From Costus lasius (Eukaryota > Streptophyta > Magnoliopsida > Zingiberales > Costaceae), in NCBI GenBank assembly GCA_027563935.2, contig CM050450.1:25593439-25657438 (forward strand): a stretch of DNA of 64,000 bases. Reading direction: 5' to 3'. Position 1 is the first letter of the stretch. Each line of letters starts with the position of its first letter. Below, in pieces: positions 1 through 10,265 of the stretch. The notes under the pieces were generated by a model. The model did no database searches, had not been told where the DNA came from, and saw only the letters and a list, made by a program, of their open reading frames with translations. A program made the translations under genes and the position numbers.

Positions 1-2
1 TT

Positions 3-1469
3 TCGTGTGAGATTTGTGGTAATATAGGACATTATACACAAGATTGTTAGTTGGGAGTTTCTACAGAGGGTGAGTGTAACTCTGAACAAGCAAATGCAAT
101 TGGAAATTATAATGGAAGACCTCAGACTGATCCATACTCAAGCACTTACAACCCTGGTTGGAGGAACTATCCCAATCTCTCTTGGAGGAGCAATCAAAAC
201 CAAGCACCTCAAGGTAACAATCGATAGCCCCCTGGCTTTTAGCAAAGACAGTACAATTAGCCTCAACCTCAAGCTCTCCAGAACTCGAACTTGGAAATTC
301 TAATGGAAACATTTATTGCCACACAAACCAAGCAGAACGATGATTTCAGACATCAAATTGATGATTTTAGGTTAGAATTTAGACATGTTGGTGAGTCTAT
401 CAAGAATCTAACTTCCAAGATGGAATCTATGGAGACCCATCAGAAGATGTTGGAAACACAGATAGCGCAGCAGGCTAGTTCTTCAAGTAGCCCTACAGGT
501 AGGCTACCAGGGAAGTCAGAGGTAAACCCACATGAGCACTGCAATGCCACTACAACACACAGTGGGAAACAATTGGAAGAGCCACAGGCACCAGATACAA
601 TGCAAGACCAAGAGGTGCAGAATTCTGAATCCACAGAGGAAGAGGGAAACAATGGCAAAATATATTCGCAAGATAGGGAGCCAGAACCAGTTTATGTACC
701 ACCACCTCCCTACAAACCGTCAGTACCTTTCCCTCAAAGATTGGCGAAGGCTAAACTTGACAAACAATTGGAAAACTTTTTAGAGGTAGTTAAAAAAGCT
801 TTATATTAATATACCTTTCACTGATGCATATCGCAGATGCCTTCATACGCCAAGTTCTTGAAAGAAATTTTGTCCAACAAGAGGAAGTTGGAAGAGCATG
901 GAACGGTTGCACTCACTGAGGAGTATAGTGTAATAATTCAGAATAAATTGCCACCAAAGCTAAAAGATCCAGGGAGTTTTTCTATTCCTTGTTTGATTAG
1001 TGATATGTCTATTGATCGTGTTTTATGTGATTTAGGGGCTAGTGTCAGTTTGGTGTCATTCTCTGTTTGTAAGAAGCTGGACATTGGAGATCTCAAACCT
1101 ACTTCTGTTTCTCTACAGCTAGCCGACCGCTCTATACGGCATCCGGTAGATATTCTAGAGGATGTGCCTATCAAGTTTGGTAAGTTCTTTATACCTGCTG
1201 ATTTTATTGTCCTTGAGATGGAGGAGGATTCTAAACTTCCCATAATTTTAGGTCGCCCCTTTTTGGCGATAGTTGGAGCCATGATTGATGTTAAGAATCG
1301 GAAGCTCACTTTTAAGATAGGTGAGGATTCTGTAGATTTTGATTTAATAGAAAATCTAAAGAAACCTTCTTTTGCAGGATCCTACTGTAGTGTTGAAGTC
1401 TTAGAAGACACTTCACCTGATTCCAGGATGGAAAATGATCCGTTCGAAGTGTCTTATCAAAGGTTATGA
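3..1469 (+). pseudogene. A: gag C-terminal part and aspartic protease (degenerate)
   Basis: One reading frame runs from base 3 to 1469, broken by several in-frame stops. It opens with a CCHC zinc knuckle (C-x2-C-x4-H-x4-C, bases 6-47), the RNA-binding end of Gag, followed at once by TAG. Next come an asparagine/proline-rich stretch, a heptad-like region with the KMLETQIAQQ signature (about 410-475), an acidic linker, and the conserved block MPSYAKFLKEILSNKR just before the protease. The protease active site reads DLGASVSL near 1029-1050, and the flap-side motif ILGRPFLA near 1245-1268; both look intact. Several stops replace glutamine codons of sister copies (TAG for CAG). Confidence 0.85.
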
Positions 1470-1569
1470 CAGTGATGAAGAGAAGGAGGTAAGCTCATAT
1501 TCTACATCACCACTTGAGTCCAAAAAGTTGAAAGAAGAACACTTGAGCGTGAAAGAAGGTAAACCTGAT

Positions 1570-3167
1570 GAAGGAAAGAGGTATGAATATAAAACTCTCC
1601 CAATATGAATTTCTTGGAGAGAACTCTACTTTTTATGTAATTATTAATGCAAATCTTCAAGCATCTTAAACTACTAGGCTTTTAAATGAACTTCGGCTAC
1701 ATAAGAAAGTGATTGGCTATACCCTTGATGATATAAAAGGAATTAATCCTTTTGTTTCTATGCACAGAATATTTTTAGAAGAAGGGAGCAAGCCGTCAAT
1801 TGAGTATCAAAGAAGGCTCAACCCGAACATGAAAGAGGTATTGAAGAAAGAGATTCTTAAACTCCTAGATGCTGGAGTCATCTATCCTATCTCTAACAGC
1901 CAGTGGGTGAGCCTAGTGCATGTTGTGTCGAAGAAAGGAGGGATTACCGTGCTAAAAAATGAAAACAACACTCTTATTCCGACAAGAATGGTAACAGGGT
2001 GGCGGATATGCATTGACTATCTGAAGTTGAATGCCGTCACCCGAAAAGATCATTTTCCCCTTCCTTTTATTGACTAGATGTTGGAATGCGTAGCTTGTAA
2101 TTCTTATTTCTGCTATCTTGATGGATATTCTGGTTTCTTTCAGATTCCTATTCATCCTGAAGACCTGGAGAAGACGACGTTCACTTGCTCATAAGGCACT
2201 TTTGCTTATCGCTGCATGCCATTTGGGCTGTGCAATGCGTCCGCTACTTTTCAACGTTGCATGATGACTATTTTTTTTTTTTATCTCATAGAGGATATTA
2301 TGGACATTTTTAAGGACGATTTTTCCATATATGGATCTAATTTTTATATTTGCCTATCTAATTTATCACGTATGTTACAACGCTATGAAAAGTTTAATTT
2401 GGTTTTAAACTGGGAAAAGTGTCACTTTATGGTTAACGAAGGAATTGTTTTAGGGCACTTAATTTTTGATCGTGGTATTGAAGTAGATAGGGCAAAGGTG
2501 GAGGTGATTGAGAAATTGCCACCGCCAACTTCTGTTAAAGGTATTAGGAGTTTTCTTGGTCACACTGGTTTTTATAGACGCTTTGTTAAAGATTTTTCAA
2601 AAATTGCTTGACCTCTTACTTTATTACTTGGTTAAGATGTTCCTTTTGTTTTTTATTAGAATTGTATGATTGCTTTTTAGAAACTCAAAAGGCTCTTACC
2701 ACAGCACCAATAATTCAACCGCCTGACTAGTCACTTTGTTTTGAGCTGATGTGTGATGCCAACGACCATGCCATAAGGGCTGTTTTTGGACAATGCAAAG
2801 AGAAAAAGTTGCACACTATTTATTATGCGAGCGGACATTAGACGACGCGCAGATCAATTATGCAACAATAGAGAAGGAGTTTCTAGCCATTGTTTTTTTG
2901 CATTTAATAAATTTAGATCTTATCTTATTGACTTTAAGGTGATTGTTTACATAGATCATGCGGTCATTAGATATCTTATGAGTAAGAAGGATTCAAAACC
3001 AAGATTGATTAGATGGATCCTTCTACTGCAAGAATTTGACTTGGAGATCAAAGATAAAAAGGGTGCAGAAAATTATCTGTCAGATCATATGTCTCGCCTT
3101 GTTCAGGAAGATGGAGTAGAGAAAGTAATCAAGCATGACATTGATGACGCCTTTCCTGACGTGCATC
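1570..3167 (+). pseudogene. A: reverse transcriptase and RNase H (degenerate)
   Basis: Translating across frameshifts gives the Athila-type RT. Blocks seen are the priming-side segment (GYTLDDIKGINP, about 1714-1749), LLDAGVIYPIS, the CIDYxKLNAVTRKDHFPLPFID block ending in TAG (2075-2077), the MPFGLCNASATFQRC block, and the catalytic box at 2309-2320. That box reads F-K-D-D, whereas sister copies in H and C read F-M-D-D; the two catalytic aspartates remain but the residue before them is altered. RNase H is recognisable from about 2690, with [10 protein letters not shown] and SDHMSRL at the end. It is cut at 3167 by B, and integrase resumes at 6654. Confidence 0.87.
3163..3167 (+). repeat. Target-site duplication of B, left copy (gcatc)
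   Basis: These five bases recur at 6654-6658 immediately after B. Removing B and one copy rejoins the RNase H end of A to its integrase part. Confidence 0.75.
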
Positions 3168-4256
3168 TCTGACGCAAAACGAAAGTCTAGAGATTGCTGG
3201 AGAAGAGAAAAGATGAGGGAAGAAGAGAAGAGGAGAGAAGAAACCCTTAGCTTAGTAAGCTAAGGGGGGAAGAGAAGAAGCTACATAACCCTAAACCTAA
3301 CCTCACAAGGAGGAAGACACAATCCAAAGGTTCCAAAAATATTCGTTTCAACTTAACTTATGTAAAGATTACACTAGCTTTTAAAGCCCTTTCACCCTCA
3401 AGAATATTAATTGTCAAATACATCTAGTGGTGGTCTATGCTTAATTTCAAATTGGGTGGTCTAGATTGACTTGGATCTCTTGTATTCCTATTGGTTGCTT
3501 TGGGCGGCTTGTCATGAATCTTTGCTTGCAGCCGAAGGTTGTTTTGCTTGGAACTCGTTGAAGAGGTGGCTGTTGAGGCTACACATGCAAATGATCTTTA
3601 ATGCGCATGCTGGATTGATTGTTGAAGTTGACTAGAGAATTGGGCATGCATGGTGTTGCTTGGTTGTCGGATGAGTTGTCTTGCCTTGGAGATGTGCGTA
3701 GCCGAAATAGAGTGAAACTTCTCCTTGCATGTTGACTTGAGTTGCTAGCCTTGTATGAATGTTGACTAGTCTTAAGGCAATTTGAAGTTGACTTGCTGAA
3801 TTTGGTGACTTGATGTTGATACCTTAGAGAGCACAAAGAACTATTTGCACAAAGAACTCAGGGTGGGTGCTGCATGTTGACTTGATTTTGAAAATTGGAA
3901 GTTGACTTGATCTTGATATGATGGGCTTCTTGGGCCTTGTTTGTGGGTTGCTTCTTGGTGCAGGTTTGGCTCTATGTGGATGGGCTGGCGCCTTTGAGTT
4001 TGTTGATGGGTCTTGACTTGAGCTTGATGTGGTGTTGACTGATTTTGACTTGAGGGTGAGTTGTTGACTTTTACTAGAAGATTAATCCTAATGAAACATG
4101 GAGAGTTTAAAGTGCTTAAAACCTAAACTAATTGCAACCTAATACATTAACTCATAATTTAAAGTACTTTAGAAAAGTAAACCTAGGCTAATCCTAATTA
4201 CAATAAAACAGGTAAACACTATATTAAAACATGATTAAGCCTCTAAAGATGCTCTT
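3168..4256 (-). repeat. B 3' LTR
   Basis: Nearly identical to 5582-6653 apart from scattered substitutions and small indels. Unusually dense in TTGACT hexamers on the plus strand (11 counted by eye), the core of the WRKY-binding W-box. Confidence 0.85.
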
Positions 4257-4836
4257 GCTTTAGATTTTCCCTCTTTGAAAATTTTACCACCTAGTAAAAT
4301 AATTTTGAACCTGCAAGTCAAAGTAAAGTCAAAATAGGCAAAACTCCCCTTGTTTTTCTTTTTTTTTTCATTTTCCTCAGTTTTTTTTTTCAGATTCTTT
4401 TTTTAAACAACTATCTCTTTTTTTTCAGCTTTTTTTTTCAAACGACGCTTCGTCTCGCGTGCGTACAGTGCGTCACGCGTGCATCTAGCGCCAGAGATAG
4501 TCGGGGCGGAGGCGGCGGCTGAACGGCGGTCGTCATAGGCGGTAGTCGATGGTGCAGATGGCGGACTCCGTTTCAGTGCTGAATCTGGGCGGTGAAGTTT
4601 ACTGTGCGAGGCGACGTAGAAGTCGGCGGTGAAGAAAGCAGCGAGACAGGGGATGCTTGAAGCGGAAACAGGGGTGCCGTCAGAAATTGCCGATTCCAGC
4701 GAATGAATGGCCCGATGAACGGATGCATCTGGCCACGGGATCGACTACTGGAGGAGATGGAGTGGGCAGATTTTGAGGTCGATCGGCCTTCCGGATGGTG
4801 ATTCTCAGAGCTGGGCGATGATGAGCTTTAACTCGT

Positions 4837-4873
4837 GTCGTCTGCAGGTTCTGAAAAGAACCAAGCAGACGAC
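4837..4873. repeat. B hairpin 1 (conserved core with a private 9-bp outer stem)
   Basis: The core GGTTCTGAAAAGAACC (4847-4862) is a perfect 6-bp stem around GAAA. It is enclosed by GTCGTCTGC (4837-4845) and its exact complement GCAGACGAC (4865-4873). On the minus strand, the element's sense, the loop reads TTTC. Confidence 0.8.
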
Positions 4874-5061
4874 TAGGCGTGGGAAGATGAGGCTGAGGCT
4901 GGTTATCAGCTGCAAGGTCGGAGAAGGAGCTTGTGGTCGCCGGCGACGAGGCTGGGCGTCGATGGAGGTGCTGCTAATGAGATTTGGCACAACTCGTTGC
5001 TCGTTCGTGAGATGGTGGCAGAAACAGAGGGTTGTGGTGGAAGGGAATATCCGTAAACTGT

Positions 5062-5098
5062 GTCGTCCACGGGTTCTGAAAAGAACCAAGCAGACGAC
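5062..5098. repeat. B hairpin 2
   Basis: Same 16-base core at 5072-5087. The outer arm GTCGTC (5062-5067) pairs with GACGAC (5093-5098); the three bases next to the core are mismatched. Confidence 0.75.
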
Positions 5099-5224
5099 GA
5101 GGCTTGGGAGATAGTATCGGCGCCGGTTGTCAACTGTCTTGCTCAACGCTAGAAGATGGATTGACTTTGTAGCTCCAAGAGACGAAAACCCGTGAGATCT
5201 GGCGCCGCTTATCCTCCTTCATTG

Positions 5225-5261
5225 CTGAGTCGTGGGTTCTGAAAAGAACCAGATCAGGGGA
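5225..5261. repeat. B hairpin 3 (outer stem degenerate)
   Basis: Same 16-base core at 5235-5250. Only CTGA/TCAG (5225-5228 with 5254-5257) can pair outside it, so this copy appears decayed. Confidence 0.6.
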
Positions 5262-5474
5262 TGAATCATGGCAGCGACGAGCATGGTGATTACCGTTGTT
5301 GAGCTTGGAGACGAGGCTCTCCGAACTTGCTTTAGGAGGCGGCAAGGCCGGGGAGCATCGTCGTCATTCCTGTGTGTAGAGACAGCCCGTGAAGAACTCG
5401 AGGTGGAAACGTGAGCGAGGAGGTTCTGTTGTTGACGAAGGAGATGATGCGCACGATGTGGGCTTCCCTTCATC

Positions 5475-5511
5475 GTTAGCCGTGGGTTCTGAAAAGAACC
5501 AGACGGCTAAC
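5475..5511. repeat. B hairpin 4 (different but fully complementary outer stem)
   Basis: Same core at 5485-5500. The outer arm GTTAGCCGT (5475-5483) is exactly complementary to ACGGCTAAC (5503-5511). The arm sequence differs from hairpin 1, yet pairing and the 37-nt span are kept, which is the pattern left by compensatory change. Confidence 0.8.
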
Positions 5512-5570
5512 TCCGGTGGTGAAACATGGAGACAAATCGACATGCACAGACAAGAGTTGCCCACATGGTC

Positions 5571-5581
5571 CTCTGATACCA
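5571..5581 (-). other. B primer-binding site
   Basis: The minus strand reads TGGTATCAGAG, complementary to the 3' end of plant initiator-Met tRNA, directly beside the 5' LTR. Confidence 0.85.
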
Positions 5582-6653
5582 CTAACGCAGAACGGAAGTC
5601 TAGAGATTGCTGGAGAAGAGAAAAGATGAGGGAAGAAGAGAAGAGGAGAGAAGAAACCCTTGGCTTAGTAAGCTAAGGGGGAAGAGAAGAAGCTACATAA
5701 CCCTAAACCTAACCTCACAAGGAAGAAGACACAAACCAAAGGTTCCAAAAATATTCGTTTCAACTTAACTTATGTAAAGATTACACTAGCTTTTAAAGCC
5801 CTCTCACCCTCAACAATATTAATCTGTCAAATATATCTAGTGGTGGTCTATGCTTAATTTCAAATTGGGTGGTCTAGATTGACTTGGATCTCTTGTATTC
5901 CTATTGGTTGCTTTGTGCAGCTTGTCATGAATCTTTGCTTGCAGCCGAAGGTTGTTTTGCTTGGAACTCGTTGAAGAGGTGGCTGTTGAGGCTACACATG
6001 CAAATGATCTTTAATGCGCATGATGGATTGATTGTTGAAGTTGACTAGAGAATTGGGCATGCATGGTGTTGCTTGGTTGCCGGATGAGTTGTCTTGCCTT
6101 GGAGATGTGTGTAGCTGAAATAGAGTGAAACTTCTCCTTGCATGTTGACTTGAGTTGCTAGCCTTGGATGAATGTTGACTGGTCTTAAGGCAATTTGAAG
6201 TTGACTTGCTGAATTTGGTGACTTGATGCTGATACCTTAGAGAGCACAAAGAACTCAGGGTGGGTGCTGCATGTTGACTTGATTTTGAAAATTGGAGGTT
6301 GACTTGATCTTGATATGATGGGCTTCTTGGGCCTTGTTTGTGGGTTGCTTCTTGGTGCAGGTTTGGCTCTATGTGGGTGGGTTGGCGCCTTTGAGTTTGT
6401 TGATGGGTCTTGACTTGAGCTTGATGTGGTGTTGACTGATTTTGACTTGAGGGTGAGTTGTTGACTTTGACTAGAAGATTAATCCTAATGAAACATGGAG
6501 AGTTTGAAGTGCTTAAAACCTAAACTAATTGCAACCTAATACATTAACTCAGAATTTAAAGTACTTTAGAAAAGTAAACCTAGGCTAATCCTAATTACAA
6601 TAAAACAGGTAAACACTATATTAAAACATGATTAAGCCTCTAAAGATGCTCCT
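5582..6653 (-). repeat. B 5' LTR
   Basis: Partner of 3168-4256; 12 TTGACT hexamers counted by eye on the plus strand. No TATA box was identified with confidence. Confidence 0.85.
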
Positions 6654-6658
6654 GCATC
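6654..6658 (+). repeat. Target-site duplication of B, right copy (gcatc)
   Basis: Matches 3163-3167. Confidence 0.75.
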
Positions 6659-7984
6659 AATCTCTTTGCTATTGCAAGAATTGTTGCTCCGTGGTATGCG
6701 GATTTTGTGAATTATTTAGTGTCTGACGTTTTACCCGCTGATTTGAACTATAAGGGATGAAAGAGATTTCTATCAGAGGTAAAGTATTATTTCTGGGAGG
6801 ATCGTTTTCTGTTTAAAAGGTGTGCACATGGATAATACAGGAGATGTCTGCTAGAGGAAGAGATGAGAGATGTGCTTTTTCATTGTCATAATTCTGCATA
6901 TGGATGACATGCTTGCTCATCTAAGACTGTTTTCAAAGTGCTTCAATTAGGTTTTTTCTGGCCAACCCTTTTTAAGGATGCTTGGAATTATGTTCTTTCT
7001 TCTGAAGAATGCTAGCGAATGGGAAACATATCAAGACGAGATGAGATGCCACTGAGCAATATTTTAGAGATCGAGATATTTGACGTGTGGGGAATTGATT
7101 ACATGGGTCCCTTCCCAACCTCATGTGGAAACAAGTATATTCTTGTGGCAATATATTATGTTTCAAAATGGGTTGAAGCTGTAGCGACTCCGACCGATGA
7201 TTCCCGTGTAGTTATCAAACTGTTCAGGAAGATAATATTTCCAAGGTTTGGGGTCCCACAAGTGGTAATAAGTGATGGTGGATCCTACTTTATATTACAA
7301 AAATTCTCTATACTATTGAGCAAATATGGGGTGAGGCATCAAGTATCTACTCCCTATCACCCACATATAAGTGGTCAAGTAGAAGTTTCTAATAGAGAGT
7401 TGAAGAGAATTCTTGAAAACACTGTCTCTATATCAAGGAAAGATTGGTCCATAAAGCTTGACGATATATTATGGGCATATAAGACTGCATTCAAGACCCC
7501 GATTGGTATGTCACCTTATCAGCTTGTATACGGTAAATCATGTCATCTCCCAGTTGAATTAGAACATAAAGCTTATTGGGCAATAAAAACTTTGAATTAT
7601 GATTTGAAAACCACTGGGGAGAAAAGGAGGTTGTAAATTGATGAACTTGAGGAGATAAGAATGAATGCATATGAAAGTGCATGAATTTACAAGGAAAGAA
7701 CCAAGAAGTGACATGACTGCCATATCGTCAGAACAGATTTTCAAGAAGGTGTCCTTGTTTTACTTTTTAACTCTAGATTGAGGCTCTTTCCTGGAAAATT
7801 GAGAACGAGGTGGTCGAGCCCTTTCAAGGTTATTAAAGTCTATCCTTATGGCACTATTGAGATTTGGAGTGAAAGAGCAGGGAATTTCACAGTTTATGGC
7901 CAACGCTTGAAGCATTACTATGTGTCTGAACCTATTGAAGAAGGTGTCAACCAAAAGCTCTCAGATCCTCCAGTGCTTGCATGA
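6654..7984 (+). pseudogene. A: integrase (degenerate)
   Basis: This continues A after B. The zinc-binding HHCC part (about 6780-7020) is broken by stops. A 205-codon open stretch (7019-7636) holds the DDE core: D in GIDYMGPFP near 7095, D in [10 protein letters not shown] near 7270, and E in [15 protein letters not shown] near 7380, with [22 protein letters not shown] after it. A C-terminal piece at 7778-7984 (FPGKLRTRWSSPFKVIKVYPYG) is the usual DNA-binding end of gypsy integrases. Frameshifts lie near 7640-7780. No chromodomain is seen, as expected for a non-chromovirus. Confidence 0.88.
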
Positions 7985-7998
7985 TGATGATGATCTTC

Positions 7999-8046
7999 GG
8001 TCGAGCTAGTGACTTTAAACTTAGTGCTTCTTGGGAGGCAACCCAC
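7999..8046 (+). promoter_or_regulatory. Conserved post-pol box with stem-loop (copy in A)
   Basis: It starts GGTCGAGCT and ends with CTTGGGAGGCAACCCA, in which TGGG (8032-8035) pairs with CCCA (8042-8045) around AGGCAA. The same box follows the coding region in D (19168-19215) and F (40515-40565), although those elements have lost pol. That makes it a non-coding conserved signal; its function is unknown. Confidence 0.6.
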
Positions 8047-8179
8047 GCATTCTTACTCTTGTTTTTCTATTTTAATTTCCTTTATTTTTGACTTATTTTA
8101 ATGTTTTTTCTAGTTCTAATCTTTGTCTTTCTACTTTGTAGGTGTGTCAAAAATATATTTTATGTCGAAACAATTATTT

Positions 8180-8605
8180 TTGGAGCTTACGCAGAAATTA
8201 CAGCCTTGCCGTAATTTTTATTGCGGTCGTAATTTTGCATCCTTATTGAACAGAGACTTTTACGGGTGTGCTGTGATTATTTTCACACTCGTAATTTTTT
8301 TGGACTTTTTTATGCAAAAGGTTTCACGGTAGGGGTGTGAAAATTTTCACACCCATAATGTTAAATTAAAATTTTTTTATAGGCATTCCATTATTTATTT
8401 CATGCCCATAATTTGAGGAAGTTCTGTTACAGAAGCTTTCACAGGTGGGGGGATGATTATTATCACGCCTGTAATCTTATTCACTTTCTATACAAAAAGT
8501 TTTACAGCAGTGCCATAATTAAAATCACAGCTGTAATTGTGATTCTCTGCTGAACAGAAAATTTCACGGCCATCCTGTGATTATTTTTATGGGCGTAATT
8601 CTCTT
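8180..8605 (+). repeat. A internal array of quasi-palindromic units
   Basis: Five to six degenerate units of about 65-75 bp, each with facing half-sites such as TCACGG...GTGA and TTTTCACACCCGTAAT. The same kind of array sits in the LTR of this element (11745-12055). Confidence 0.65.
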
Positions 8606-8610
8606 TCTTT

Positions 8611-8619
8611 TATATAAAC
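8611..8619 (+). promoter_or_regulatory. Putative internal TATA box ahead of the post-pol ORF
   Basis: TATATAAAC follows the palindromic array directly and is followed by a leader-like stretch with TAGGGTTT, common in plant 5' UTRs, about 290 bp before the ORF's ATG at 8906. Inference only. Confidence 0.35.
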
Positions 8620-8905
8620 CCTCAGTCGTATTTTTAGGGTTTTTCACCTGTGATTTCCTCGCATTTGCACCGCTTCTTTGATTCTCTTCATTCGAGCTTC
8701 ACCGGAGTCCTTGCTTGCTTTCCAGAGTTTCGCCAGAGGTAGAAGAACTTTTCCGAGAAGTTTTGTACACTAATTTTACCTAGAAGAACAAGATACAAGC
8801 ATCACACTCGAACCCGTTCTCAACCCTATTTCAATTTTGGTGACACATTCTATTTTCAGCATTCCTGCTTTGTTTAAATTCATATATTTCGTCACACTAC
8901 TTGAA

Positions 8906-10265
8906 ATGGCACCAAGAAGGAAACAAGTTGTAAGCAAAGGAAAGGGGAAAGCATAAGCTTCTGCTTCTTCAGCACCACCACCCCCTGAAAATCTCTACGA
9001 CATTATTTTTAGAGATAGTGTACAAGAGAGCAGATACAATCAACTTCTCACACGTAGGATTACCAGTACAAGATATGCGGACAAACATACATTAGAGATT
9101 TTAGGACTTGATGAGGATGTATTGGATGTTTGAGTAGGTCCTAGCAGGGAGATTCTTTTAGAGCTAGCCACAGACATATCTTCCATTGGTTTTGGAGTTC
9201 TTCACCAGTTTAGAAGTAGAACTCCATGATTATCATTACCAGGAAGTGAAAGGTTACCTTACCTTTCATCTAGCAAACATTGAGAGGAGCCTCGCGCTTC
9301 GAGATATCAGAGCTACCTTCAATTTACTAGGAGGAGGAGCCACATATCCGCCACAGGGATATATCGAGGATGCATTTTGGTATCAGATCATGATGGACTC
9401 AAATTTTTCACCAAAGAATGCAAGAGCAACTAGCATCTCCAACCCTTGTCTCTGATATGTGCATAGAGTTCTCTCACACACCGTCTTTGGATAAGGTGAG
9501 AGCGACGGTATGGTTCGCCAATCAAAACTCTATTTTCTTTGGTGCATGCTTCATAGATATCAGATAGACGTAGCTTATTTCCTAGTTAAGCAATTCAATA
9601 AGGTCGCACGTGCAAAGAAAGGTGCTATTGTATTAGGAGGTTTTATTACTCCTATTGCACTTTCTTTGAATGTAGAACCATTTGGGATTGAGACGGCAAA
9701 GGGAAATCCAATGATAGATATCGAGTCATGTACTGCTATGAGAATGACAGTTAGAGAAGGTGATATATATTGTTTGAATCTTGGACCGAACTCCCCAACC
9801 TTACCACTACCAAACAAGGAAAGAACTACGGTTTTGAATCAATTGAATTGGAAAATTCCTTTGAGTGCAGCTGTTGATGCTACCCTACTCTGCTTGACTC
9901 TGCACTGCCACCACCTACCTAGGGAGGTAGTAATGACCCATTTAGGATGAGTATAGACTCCTCTACACCCAGAGGGTTCTTCATCTCGTGGTACAACACC
10001 GCCTCAGAGGAGTTAGTCCATAGCCCATGATATGGGTTTCCAGGCATTATCTGCGGAAGTGTTCCGTCAGGTACACCTCATGGAGAAAATGCTTGATTTT
10101 ATCCAGGATGTGCGTGATGATGTCCAGGATATAAAGGGATTTCTATGGGACCATCTCTATTTTGACGAAGAGAAGGATCCGGAGAAAGATCCAGATGAGC
10201 CTATTGGAGAGGCTACCCCTGATGAGGAGGATGACGAGGATACTGACATTGATGAAGACGATTAG
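8906..10265 (+). pseudogene. A: post-pol ORF in the envelope position (degenerate)
   Basis: The ATG at 8906 starts a basic N-terminus (APRRKQVVSKGKGK), with a stop soon after and a frameshift near 9180. The frame 9186-10265 is then mostly continuous and aligns by eye with the ORFs of D (16700-18184) and G (48187-49286). Shared blocks are EFFTSLEVE, NIERSLALRDIR, GDIYCLNL, the stretch ending in GESDGMVRQS, and a glycine-rich hydrophobic segment GAIVLGGFITPIALSL. The C-terminus is strongly acidic. It may belong to the putative plant transposon protein domain family often found in Athila elements. An envelope role is not supported: no signal peptide is evident. Confidence 0.7.

Larger units (their letters stand above)
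4257..5570 (-). other. B internal region, no recognisable protein
   Basis: The short open frames here lie in several frames and none resembles Gag or Pol, so I do not call a gene. The part next to the 3' LTR (4257-4450) is pyrimidine-rich on the plus strand. From about 4440 the base composition changes abruptly to GC-rich, unlike the AT-rich elements around it, which could mean a captured host fragment. Its clearest structure is four 37-nt hairpins with an identical 16-base core (separate entries). Confidence 0.6.
3168..6653 (-). mobile_element. Element B: small non-autonomous LTR retrotransposon inserted in A
   Basis: Two direct repeats of about 1.08 kb (3168-4256 and 5582-6653) flank about 1.3 kb of internal DNA with no recognisable retroviral domain. 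The minus strand reads LTR, then TGGTATCAGAG (initiator-Met primer site, 5571-5581), then the internal part, then a purine-rich tract (AAAGAGGGAAAATC at about 4263-4276) and the second LTR. This fixes minus orientation. A gcatc duplication flanks the insertion. The apparent LTR ends are not TG...CA, so the termini are uncertain by a few bases. The size and missing coding capacity fit a LARD/TRIM-like element moved by another element's enzymes. Confidence 0.85.

Noticed and set aside
3579..3836. 85-codon minus-strand frame repeated at 5992-6249
   Set aside because: It lies in both LTRs of B and is created by the TTGACT-rich repeats; no domain is recognisable.
4773..5676. Open frames of 70-113 codons on both strands of element B, some with a WFFSEP-like phrase
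   Set aside because: The phrase is the translation of the repeated hairpin core in different frames; no frame is consistent across the copies.
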